A stretch of 64,000 nt of DNA from Halichondria panicea (Eukaryota > Porifera > Demospongiae > Suberitida > Halichondriidae), in NCBI RefSeq assembly GCF_963675165.1, contig NC_087379.1:2050201-2114200 (forward strand), given 5' to 3'. A model generated the notes under the pieces. The model made no database searches. It had not been told where the DNA came from and saw nothing but the letters and a program-made list of their open reading frames with translations. Positions within the stretch are counted from its first letter, which is position 1. Each line of letters starts with the position of its first letter. Position numbers and translations under genes: made by a program. Positions 11,058 through 21,195 of the stretch are shown here, piece after piece.

Positions 11058-11924
11058 GTGAGTTGGGGGGGGGGGGGGTATGTAACATTTCTTAATTTGA
11101 TTTTTTTACAAGGTAGACTCCTTTATTAATTTTAAGTTTAATTTAAGTTTTGTTTTTAGCCTACATTACTTGCGTAGATTCAACTAAATCAACTTTTTTC
11201 TACATGTATATATAATTATGCAAACACCTTTTCCCTCTTCTCTGATCAATTAACTCCATGCATGTAGCCATTAGTGAAATTCATATCCTTTTGCTATAAT
11301 TATACCTTGAGTGTCTGTAACTATATATACATGAGGCTAGTAATTTTCCCCCTCTTCTCCACAACGTATATAAACACTCCAGCAAGGTGATGAGTCTGTC
11401 ACTGTGTAAAACTGTGCGCGGTTGTTTAGCTCACTCAGTATTGTTTCTCTCTGCGGTACAATCAATAGCCACTGCTTCGAGCAAGTTTGACAATGCACAT
11501 GCACACTCTATATAATTATCACTATGTGTTTGTGGATCTGGAGATGCATGCCTTCCATTGTCCCACGACCCCACAAACACTCCCACTTCTTAGTTGACTT
11601 GATATTTTTATCAACTGCTAAGTCTATCTACGTTACGTTTAATGTTGTCATACTTCACTGAAATTCAAAATATGCTGCTGGGAAATTTTTAATATCTCTG
11701 TATTACAACCTCACACATTCACACAAACGGGTCCAAACAGAGGTCACTTAGTGACACTCATCAACATTGACGAGAGGGGCGGGATTGTTAAACTGACCGG
11801 CTGGCGCGTGATGCTGACTCTGCAACTATAGCTGTCCTTGTGCATCACTGAACTTTAAACCTTGAACTCTTAAAGTTTACAACTGTACTTTGATCAGTTC
11901 TGAAAATCTATAATAATTCTACAG
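11058..11924. other. Intergenic stretch, no gene seen
   Basis: It begins with a poly-G run right after the orphan donor site. The rest is AT-rich with no recognised protein or repeat. Confidence 0.35.
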
Positions 11925-12081
11925 TTGAGGTAGCCATCACAAGACTGAGTCCTGGTTCACATTCTTCACACAAGCTCGATTGTAGGCACATGCACTTTCA
12001 TCAGGGCTGCATAGACTTACGTTGACTGGTTTTTGCACACAATAGTCAAATGCACAGTATATACTAACAATATAACCTGTT
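11925..12081 (-). pseudogene. Fragment of a cysteine-rich multi-pass membrane protein
   Basis: It encodes, in broken frame, part of the ectodomain motif DYCVQKPV followed by Asn/Asp-rich and Cys-rich sequence, as in the larger relic immediately to its right. It looks like a truncated second tandem copy read on the minus strand. There is no transmembrane part. Confidence 0.6.
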
Positions 12082-13450
12082 TCATTGGCTACTATAGTCT
12101 ACTGCTTCTGAGTAATTCATCTCATTGGCTACCAGCTGATACATTTCTCGGGCATTGTTAGCTCGCGATCGTCGAAGTCTCATGTCTGCAGCACTAGCTC
12201 GTAAGTTTCTTATGGTGTCCTCCATCTTCAGCCATGTATTGCTCTTCTTGAGTAGACAAATTTGTAAAAATGGTACCAGAGGGTTGTCACAAATAAGAAG
12301 CCATGCATCGACGTATTGGCTAGTACTGACTGATCTTTCTTTGTATCTTTGACATAGGAGGTGCAAAATGCAAGAATAGCAACATTGAATAGATAATATA
12401 GAGTTTCGAGGGAATCACAAATTAAACTTACTTTTGTACAAACGATTATTCAGTAGTTTCCAGACAATCAGTCCAAATGATAGAACTCCAGCTGATAGAA
12501 TAGGGAGGTAAGCCATGGCAGTGACAAGATTATGAAAAATCAAGGCAAAAAGGAGTAGTTCCACCCAGTAGCGATGCTTGGGAGTGAATGGAGCATGGTA
12601 TGTATCCATGAAACCAATGTAGTACGTGTTCTTGGTCCATATCAAAACCTTGGAACAGCGTGGAAACCATTGTCCAAAGAAGAGCAGTATACAGTGAAGA
12701 ATCCACCGGCAATGAGGATGATGGCTGCAGCAACAAACCAAGGGGATCGCGAACGAAATATTGCACATTGCTATCGTACACCCAAACTATATATCACTTT
12801 TACCATCAGGATAATCCAAGACCCTGTGTTGTAGTGCAGCAATGACAAACCGTAAGAATTTAGGAGTAGGACAAGTGTGCCTAGGGCAGCAACTGGGTTC
12901 CTGTTGGAGAGGAGTTTTGCAAAATACTTCTAAAATGAATAAAAAACATTAGAAGAAACAAGTAAGCGGGAAAAACAAGTTGAAAGCACTTTTGCTTGAG
13001 AGTTCATTCCATTGTAAAAGCATGTCTCAATGCCTAAATCAACAGTCAACCATGATAAAAATAACTATTAACTTCGAAAAGTCTATGTTAGCGTAAAAAT
13101 GAGGCCATGAATGTCCAGTTACTATAGTGATGTTGAGCACGAGAATTAAAGCAACTAGCAATATACCTGCCATCGCAAATGGTATTAGTAGAAGATTGAA
13201 AAGATTAGAGCATTCTTTACAATTTGACGTAGCCAACACAAGACTGAGTCCTGATTCACATTCTCCGCACAAGACACCACTTCGATTGTGGGCACACTGT
13301 TCATCAGGGTTGCTTAGATTTACTTTCTCTGGCTGCAGAATACAAGTCCCAACTTGTATTCTGCAGCCAGAGAAAGTAAATACTGGTTTTTGTACGCAAT
13401 AGTCAAGTGTACAACTGCTAACAACATAAATTATATATCCTGTCTCATTG
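12082..13450 (-). pseudogene. Cysteine-rich multi-pass membrane protein, decayed
   Basis: Three blocks lie in gene order on the minus strand. The first, at 13450-13039, is a Cys-rich ectodomain end (CAHNRSGVLCGECESG, NCKECSN) followed by a long hydrophobic helix. The second, at 12780-12415, has further membrane segments with YHAPFTPKHRYW and VWKLLNNRLYKS before a GTAAGT donor. The third, at 12366-12082, is a charged C-terminal tail. The HNRSGVLCGEC signature and layout are those of a large family of sponge and cnidarian surface proteins of unknown function. The frame breaks in the middle block (a stop after HAVPRF) and small compensating indels occur after the first helix. A 62-bp palindrome sits in the ectodomain coding sequence. 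Confidence 0.65.
13319..13380. repeat. 62-bp palindrome inside an ectodomain exon
   Basis: Two perfect 29-base arms (beginning TTTACTTTCTCTGGCTGCAG) flank a CCCA spacer. Relative to the neighbouring fragment copy it is an extra insertion between the codons for KPV and NLSNPDE, and it keeps the reading frame. Confidence 0.8.
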
Positions 13451-15773
13451 GTGGTATTTATGACATGTGTTAATACTTCTTTCTAGCGTCATACCGTTCC
13501 ATTTTCCTCAAAACAATTTGTTATCTGATATCTTTATTGCTAGTCTGGATTACGGTCACATGCACTTGCACTCAATATCGGACTGAATTGGCTTGAGTCC
13601 ACTAGTATGTGCAGAGTTCAAAAGAAATATTAATAAGTTGTTTTGAAATTCCCAAATTGATAATGTTAGTGTTTGATGTAGATCTAGCCTCGAATCCACG
13701 CCGGCTTAGATTGGGGCTACATCAACAATGACAACAGCAAGAAAAAGTAAGGCCTGGGAACGAGGCTAAAATTTATTGTATTGCAAAGGGGAGGAGCTAG
13801 TTCTAGGAAAGCGAGGAATAATTATGTCCAACGTCGACCTTTGAACCATACACATAAAATACGCGTTTTAGTGGTAAAAAACCGTAAATATTATTAATTT
13901 TTTCTTCAGAGCAGACTGAGCGCTAGCTAGCTAGGGCCTGGGGCCAGGGAGAGCAGACTGCATGCAGTCGCTGCTAGCCTCCTTGTGGTGAACCATGTAT
14001 CCTCTACTATCTATGGCACAAGTAAGGTAGTCTATACATATTAAATAGCTAGCTCTAGCTGGTACACATAGATAGACGTAGACTACATGTGTTAGACTGG
14101 CGGCGATAGCCGCCCGAGCGCGTAGCGTGAGCGACTGGCAAACTGCCTATCAGTCACTTGTCTCAGCGGAAGTGTAATAGATCGTATGACACTACTAAAC
14201 ATGAATATCGTTATAGATAATGTGGTTAAATTTTGCTATGAGATTCAGCTACTATATGGAATGCACTGAATCCCCTGAAGTGTAAGTGCGGTTACAATTA
14301 CGGGGCTAATATGACGTTGAGCAATCTGATAGGCTGCAATGCTCGTTGCAGCTGAGACGAGTGACTGATAGGCAGTTTGCCAGTCCCTCGCGCTATGCAC
14401 GCGAGGGGCTGTCGCCGCCAGTCTCTATACATGTGTCTGATGTAGATATCTCAGTAGTACTCAGATCAGTAAAGACAGACCCTTCCCACCACCTCCACTC
14501 TTGTTTCTTCTTTTCCACTATATCCATTTACTCGATACGTTTCATACTATCTATCTCACTTTTTGTTTCACCATTTCCAATTCCCAGGCCGTACTGTGTG
14601 AGTGAAAGCAATCTTTGAGATCTGCAACATCTCAGTCTACTGAAACGGAGTCTGGTATCTTCACTTCTCATTTCTGGATTCTTTACCCATGTTCCAGTGC
14701 ATCATTATGCCTCGAGGCGTAGCCGCACGAGGGATACGGTAAAGCTGACTGTGTGTGTGTCTTAGCTGTCTGTCTGTCTGTCTGTCTGTGTGTGTGTGTA
14801 TTCCAGCTATAACTGCTCAACGGTTACAATGCGACGAAAACTAACAGCTTCTATAGGCTTCTAGCCACGTTCTCTTGGATTTTGATTCGTGGATTAGCAA
14901 ACTAAAGCTTCTTTCTCGAGTTATGGCTAGTTTGACTCACATTGAAGGCTGTTGTTGGCTACAAGAGTTAGAAAGAGCTGCTAAAGAAGCTAGCTATTTT
15001 AGTAGCCATTATTGATTGAACTGCAGACACACCCCTATTCCTGGATGTAGATCTAATGCGCATGCGCGCTCAATACCACGTGTAAGAGAATCCATTTTGC
15101 GGAGAATCAGCTTTGTTGAGGTCCAGGTAAGCCACAAACCAACCTTTTCTGATAATTACTCAATTTATATTATTCGTTACTGTGTTTAATCAATTGCTAA
15201 CACCTATTCTGTCAATTTGAAATCATAATTATTGCAAATTATTAACCTTTCTAATACTTGTGAGCGAAAGCAAAAACATGGCGAGAGGCATTAGCACAGC
15301 GCCAGCTTGAACACTAGTTTAATACTGTGTGGCTTGTGCGCGCTACAGTACACATTTTTTTATCTTCAAATTTTGATTGGAGTTCTACTGGAGCTATTGG
15401 CACAGATCTAGCATCGTCCTTGGGACCAAGACTATAGGACAAATCAGACTGCTCATATACAGTGAAATATACAGTGAAGAGACGAACACAGATGGCAGAA
15501 TGTTCTTTCATAAACTTTAACTATAATTATGATTGTTTTTTGCGCAATAAAACAATTCAGTTACTCTTTAGTCTTACAACATGTTGGGAGGAGCACATTA
15601 ATTTTAATACCCTGCAATGCAGCATAGATCTAAATGCATGCACTATATAGAGATTTTAAAGTTTCATGTGCTTGTGCATAATCCTCTGGAGCCGCCCCCA
15701 CATCACAAACAAATTATTATAAGGTCAAAGTTCATGGACATATTCCTTTAGGCTACTAGTATAAATAGTAATC
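13451..15773. repeat. Intergenic DNA with foldback and composite repeats
   Basis: No gene recognised. It contains a TAGCCTCG-type MITE at about 13688-13771, a foldback at 14094-14424 with arms AGACTGGCGGCGATAGCC (loop about 180 bases), and the composite repeat at 14705-15315. The stretch 15316-15773 is plain AT-rich DNA leading to the kinase gene; a TATAAATA lies 14 bases before its ATG and is too close to be sure of as a TATA box. Confidence 0.5.
14705..15315 (+). repeat. Composite dispersed repeat, uninterrupted copy
   Basis: It starts TGCCTCGAGGCGTAGCC, has a GTCT/GT microsatellite, and then a conserved body (TTCTATAGGCTTCTAGCC, TTTGATTCGTGGATTAGC). It ends with GAAAGCAAAAACATGGCGAG. The reverse-complement copy at 48555-50165 is the same element split by a 950-bp insertion. 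Related first halves lie at 42120-42630 and 53843-54385. Confidence 0.7.
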
Positions 15774-18219
15774 ATGGCTAGCACTATCACTAGCAGTGAT
15801 GCTTGCTTATTGCAAGAGCTAGATTGGGATAAGCAAGATGTTGCCTTCCATAACAACAAGGGGAAAAATGTTGAGCTGTCAGAGAAGGACACAATAGTCA
15901 GCAGAGTGAAGGGGGCTACTGCAGTCCGCGGCATTGTGTTTACAAGAGAGCCTCTGTCCATTGGGCAAATATTTCAAGTAGATATACTGCAGCAAGATTT
16001 TTGGGGAACTGAGTCTGCAAATTTGGTTAGCCAGCAGTATAGCTACTAATTTGTAATATAGATCTAATTTATCCTCTGTCAATGCAATACAGAGACTTGG
16101 GTTCACTGGAGAGGATCCTTCCAGCTCAATACTGCCCCTTAAACCCCAGTTGGTGTGGGATCACGGCCTCAAGCACTTGCTCACTGTTTGCAAATCTGTC
16201 CACTACAATGGAAAACATTGTGGTACTTTCAATTCTCTTAATTTTGCGAAGTCAATCGGTATATTACTCACAAATAAGGGAGATCTTCACATTTGCACTA
16301 ACAAGAAGTGGAGCAGTGCCATTCATCTCGACAACTACCCCCTCAACATACCAATGTGGGGGGTGGTGGAAATGATTGGAGGTAGTAGAAAAATGAAGGC
16401 TGTCACTTGGACGGGTGAGTTCGTTTGAAGCTTGTATCACAGTATTTATTTTATTCATAATTATAATTATATATCTATATCTAATTATTTTTGCATGCAT
16501 GCATAAATTATAGATCTAACATAATAGAGTAAAATGGCCTATTTATTTAACCACAGTAATGTGCTTTACAGCTCTGACATGCATTAATTACGATACGTTC
16601 GTGAAGCGTCCTTATAAGTTCATGAAGTCATAAAATTAAAATCACAAATATTGTAAGTATTTATCAACTTTTTGAGACTATACACAAACTGGTGGCGAAG
16701 CCCTGAGTGAATGTGGTGACGTTTTTTTAACTTGTGGTGAATCTAGTGTACTAGGCTACTATAGCTACTCTATCTTGGTATAGATATCGTATTAGTAGAA
16801 TGTTTTGCAGGTGAAAACCTAAGTTGCGAATGAGCCAATCAGCATAAAAATTGACCTTTTGCGATCTAACTATTGCGTTCTGACAATGATCGTGTGTATT
16901 TACCAGTACTAATATTGTTGCGAATTGATCGACCCTCGCAAAGTTCGCGTATGTTTTAGTAATACAGTAGTGCAGACTCCCGGTGGTCTATTTTGTAAGC
17001 GGCTGTTACAAATAATTATTTGCCTCAAAAGTTCATGTGAGGTGCAAAGCACAGTGTCACAATTGTGTCTAACAAATGTCACTTTTTCATGCATACAGTT
17101 GGGAGCACATATCCGCCATATGCTGAGAAAAGAATGATGGACATGGGATTACTCAAAGGAAACGAAGAAGCAAGATTAGAGCCTCAAAACAAACAGGATA
17201 TCGATAAACCGGCAATGGAGGCAAATGTTATTCAACAGCTGGAAGAATCTCTTAAACTTGAAATGCAAGATAAACTACAACTACTTCAAAGAAATATCAC
17301 TAGACAATTACAACAACAAACGGCAGGCTTCAATCACCTCTTTCGAGAGATGAGAGAAGTCATCGCTTCTGGACACCATCATTGTCAATTGGATTGCCGT
17401 GGTAATCAACAGGAAGAGGAATTTTGGCAAGTATCTCCGGAAGAGGTGTCAATTAGAGAGAACGAGATAATTGGCCAAGGGGCTTGGGGCAACGTTACCA
17501 AGGGTTCCTTTAGAGGAACAACTGTAGCTGTCAAACGACCACATCGCGAAATCCTTCAGGGCATAACAGTGGAGACAATTCGTCGCGAGATTCGTACTAT
17601 GGCTCAGATTCGCCACCCCAACCTTGTCCTCTTTGTTGCCGCCGTCCTCAACGAGCAAACAGGTCCCATGATTGTCACAGAGCTCCTAGATACCTCTTTA
17701 CGTTCTGCCTACCAGGACGATCGTGTTGGTCCTAATAAGCGAAGGATCTTTGGAGACATCTCCTCAGCTCTGGTTTATCTCCACCGACAGAGAGAACCCG
17801 TCATCCACAGAGATGTGAGCTCTGCTAACGTCCTCCTTCTCTCTCTACCCAACGACAAATGGCTTGCCAAACTCTCTGACTTTGGATCAGCCAACCTAGC
17901 TCGAGATGCCACCACCCCCGGTCCAGGTGCCATCCTGTACACTGCCCCCGAGGCCTATCCTCGTCCACCTATGTCACCTCAACCACAACTACAACAGACG
18001 ACAAAGATCGATGTGTACAGTTTTGGAGTGCTTACTTGTGAGGTGGTGAATGCCAGACTTCCAGAAGCTGCTATCTTTCAGAGTCTGCTGATGCACATGG
18101 AAGGTGTATGGCCAGAGCTCCACCCACTCATCACCTCCTGCGTCTCTCATTCCCCTCAGGACAGACCCTCCATGGACACTGTGCTACAGCACATCAAACA
18201 ATTGAACTGGGAGCCTTAG
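15774..18219 (+). CDS. Neuralized-domain (NHR) / coiled-coil / TKL protein kinase
   Basis: Exons 15774-16025, 16093-16414 and 17099-18219 join cleanly (phase 0, then phase 1) to 564 residues. Residues 1-191 form a Neuralized homology repeat: FHNNKGKNV, the GIVFTREPL motif, RLGFTGEDP spanning the first splice, and VWDHGL. Residues about 230-280 are a Gln/Glu-rich coiled coil. The kinase domain runs from about 307 to 560, with glycine loop GQGAWGNV (317-324), AVK lysine 337, HRD at 428-430, DFG at 452-454 and APE at 474-476. It is TKL-like and probably cytoplasmic; NHR domains bind lipids or partner proteins, as in Neuralized, a Notch-pathway E3. The catalytic loop reads HRDVSSAN, without the usual Lys or Arg. 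A dead copy of the kinase end lies at 36845-37320. The fusion looks sponge-specific. Confidence 0.85.
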
Positions 18220-18469
18220 CATTGGTACATGTTAATTTTTTTCTGATTATTGTTATTGTTTAAACTAGTGTATAGTTATATATTATTATGTGGTGTGAAA
18301 AATGACTCTGCAAACAAGGTGGGGGAGGAGCTGCTCATGCATGCAAGGGATCACAAGCCATGTGGACTATAGTACCATAACTAGATCTATGACTATTATA
18401 ATACTAAAGCTATAGCTACAGAAGCCAGCCTTGATAGATCTAGCAGCCACGTCCTCAACACTGTCTGCT

Positions 18470-19245
18470 CCCTTTGCACCTACCGTGGTTTTACATCCCT
18501 GGCTAGATCTATGTCCCCTCCAGCACTGGAGTCAACTTCACTCTGAGCTACCCTCAAGGTTGCTTCTCTTCACTGTGGTCAGTGTTACTGTGTGTGTGGG
18601 GGGGGGAAGGGGATACTATAGTACAAGCTGTGCCCGTAAATCAGCAGTTAAAGTTAAAGTAGATCATTGTGTCCTTATTAAATCATTATTGTAGATCTAA
18701 ATGCCAAACGTACCGTATATATAGAGCGAAATTTTCGAGGAACTTATATTTCGTGGAATGCATGGCTTCTAAAAAGAATTTCGTTGCACAATGTTTGTGA
18801 GATGACTGCTTACCGGAAACCACGCCTTTAATCTTTGCACGTTTATAGCAGAATTTTCGTGTAAGATTGCTAACCCGCGAAAACAGCCAAAAATTAAGCC
18901 CCTCGAAAATTTCGCGTTATACGTAGTAGACTATACATGCATATAGTTATTTTGCCATAATCAAAGGCCAAGGCCTTTAATTCCTGTTTCAGTAGCTATA
19001 TCGATAATAATTATGGTCAATTTGAAGTACCTATAATTATAAGTCCCTATAATATAGGCTATACTGTTTCTTTACCCCCCCCCCCCCCACACACACACAC
19101 ACACACACACAGCCACAGCCACGGGGCAGACACTGCGTTGTGACGCATCAATTGAGCGTATTGAGATCACAACTCGTACGAGAGAGCTGTTGTTGGGGGA
19201 GGAGCCCGAGTGTTTCAGTGTGCAGGCTTTTGATGAGGAAGATAC
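18470..19245 (+). pseudogene. Exons resembling the N-terminus of nucleoporin NUP210 (gp210)
   Basis: The exon 19113-19245 has an acceptor after a CA microsatellite and donor AC/GTATG. It encodes TATGQTLRCDASIERIEI then TTRTRELLLGEEP and FSVQAFDEED, closely matching the N-terminal lumenal part of NUP210 (TGQ-LRCDA, TTREL-LE--P, ALD-E). About 0.55 kb upstream, near 18520-18580, another frame encodes STGVNFTLSYPQGC, resembling the VNFTL-x3-GC motif about 60 residues earlier in NUP210. A frame break just before it and the absence of downstream exons argue for a gene fragment. A MITE lies between the two segments. Confidence 0.5.
18713..18923. mobile_element. MITE with TA flanks (CCGTATA... ends)
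   Basis: Imperfect terminal repeats, CCGTATATATAGAGCGAAAT against CGTATAACGCGAAAT (complement), continue into TTTCGAGG on both sides, with TA at each boundary. It is related to the element at 52782-52978 and to a diverged one near 23560-23758. No coding capacity. Confidence 0.6.
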
Positions 19246-21195
19246 GTATGTTTAGAAGGGGTTAATTACAGTTAAGTAGTGGGTGTGTCGATATAGTCAT
19301 CCATCACTAGGTTGGCTGGGAAATTTGTAATCCATTCTCTTAGCCTGGATGTAATTATAGTTTTGTACCTTAACATTATTCTCTGGTCCTTATAGCTAAT
19401 TATATGTTATAGCTAGTTATAACATGGGCACAGGGATGTATATATATATATAGCATAACTGAAGCACAAGGGCTGAGCCACCAGTGCAATACTAATATGC
19501 CAGAATGCATCCCGAGTGCACGTGTTATAATTTGTTTATATCCCAAGGACATAGCAACATAACTGTCGCGTCTTAGTAACACAATAAATATAGAACAGAA
19601 TAAATTGACAGAGACAACCCTTGACACAGCTCTATATGTGCTCTTCTCAGACGATAATATGCCAATATGATTATCTGCGGTGTATATAACATTGGCATGG
19701 ACAAACGAATGGCTTGATGAGACCATGCAGTTCCAATGCACTATACTGCAAAACAGCCTCACCCCTATATATACGGTGTCAAACTAAGCCAAAGAAGCTC
19801 GTCTCTACACTGCTGCAAAAGCTCGAGCCCCCTCCCCCCACTGCAGCAAAAAGAGTTGCTTCTAAATGCTATAGTGCTATGATGAATCTAAGCCATGCAT
19901 CACACGCGAGGACTATAGGAACACAGAATCTCAATTTTAAAACCGGCATGGTTGCAAAGAAGAAATTCCAGCAGTGCTGAAAAATTTACAGTGCCAATGG
20001 CTGCATGGACTTAATTCAATACTTGTGTTTCTCATTATGTTATTTCATTATAATATGTCAGTCTAATGCCAGAGGGGAATTATGTGGTTAGTGCATTATG
20101 ACTGCATGTGCATGTGCACGGTTAATGCATTATTCTGCATATTGCACTTAGCAACAATGTAGCAATCGCCGTGAATGGGATATAGCTATATAAATAAGTT
20201 ATAAGTCTCTTTCTCCCTTCAGACAATAATTTTTTAATTATAGCTACAGTTGGGTCACATCTTCGAGTGCATGGACACTCTTCCCTTGCGAGGAGACCAC
20301 TCACCAACAAGCATCTCTCTGAGGCAATGCATACTTAACTTTATACCTTCCTCTTATTCCACTGATCCTGTCATCGGCAGTCTATAGAGTGAGAGGTGTG
20401 TGTGTGTGTGTGTGCTGCGTGTGTGCGAGAGGGTATAGTCTGCATGGTGTGTGTGTGGGTTGGGTGTAGCAGGTACACTACTCCACTGTCCAACAGTTTT
20501 GGAGCAGAGGAGATTCAAAAGGCCACCAATTGTTTTACAACTGTAAGCAGTGACAACTGCATGTTTTGAAACGCATCAACTGTGGGTAACGCTGACTAGC
20601 GTTAATTACTGGTGCATTGGGTCTAAAGGTCAGGACTAAGTATTTTCTAAGTAGAAAATACTTGTCAAGTATAAATCACAGTACTGTGATTTATACTTGA
20701 CCTTTACCCTGTATAACCCCCTCTAGTTTCTTGAAGGTTTCATGGGTTTTTCATTACACCATGGAACTTCTAATTAATGTGTATTCTCAATCCCTCTCAA
20801 TGACTTGCTTGCAATCATTTGCGAATGACGCTGTACAAGCCTTTTTGTTGTGTTTCTAACTATTGTGATTGCATGTTCATGCTCACTTCAACTTCCGTGC
20901 GCGTGTGGTTAATTGTGGCGGTAGGCGGAGGCGGGTGACCCTTCTCGGCCACCGTATTTCTTTGCCTTTCTCTCTTTTGCGACAATTCGCAATCGAAAGA
21001 GCCTCGCATTCAAAACCGATACAGCAGATAGTAGCACTTTTTACTAAAGAATCCAATAGTAATGAAATTAAGTAAAGTGCATGTGACAAGTTTATGGCAA
21101 CATTAAGAGGATTCTCATTGCAATTTAATTATTGCTCTATGCAATCAGGCCGAGTTTTTACTCTTGCATACTATTGTGTGATAATGCTATTAAAG
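19246..21195. repeat. Intergenic DNA with repeats and palindromes
   Basis: No gene recognised. 19395-19560 resembles the hairpin repeat at 47240-47405. 19785-20165 has an inverted partner at 43700-44110 and holds a short Lys-rich ORF remnant. There is a GT microsatellite near 20395-20415. Two adjacent palindromes lie at 20638-20701. Confidence 0.5.
20638..20701. repeat. Two adjacent perfect palindromes
   Basis: AAGTATTTTC..GAAAATACTT (26 bases, TAAGTA centre) is followed directly by a 38-base perfect palindrome starting GTCAAGTATAAATCACAG with centre TA. Neither is explained by a recognised element. Confidence 0.75.

Noticed and set aside
15760..15767. TATAAATA just before the Neuralized-kinase ATG
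   Set aside because: Only 14 bases from the ATG leaves no room for a normal transcription start and leader; likely chance in AT-rich DNA.
17065..17098. ATG at 17065 as the start of the kinase
   Set aside because: It lies in the intron, just before the acceptor CATGCATACAG. The spliced form joins the NHR exons in frame to a length divisible by three.
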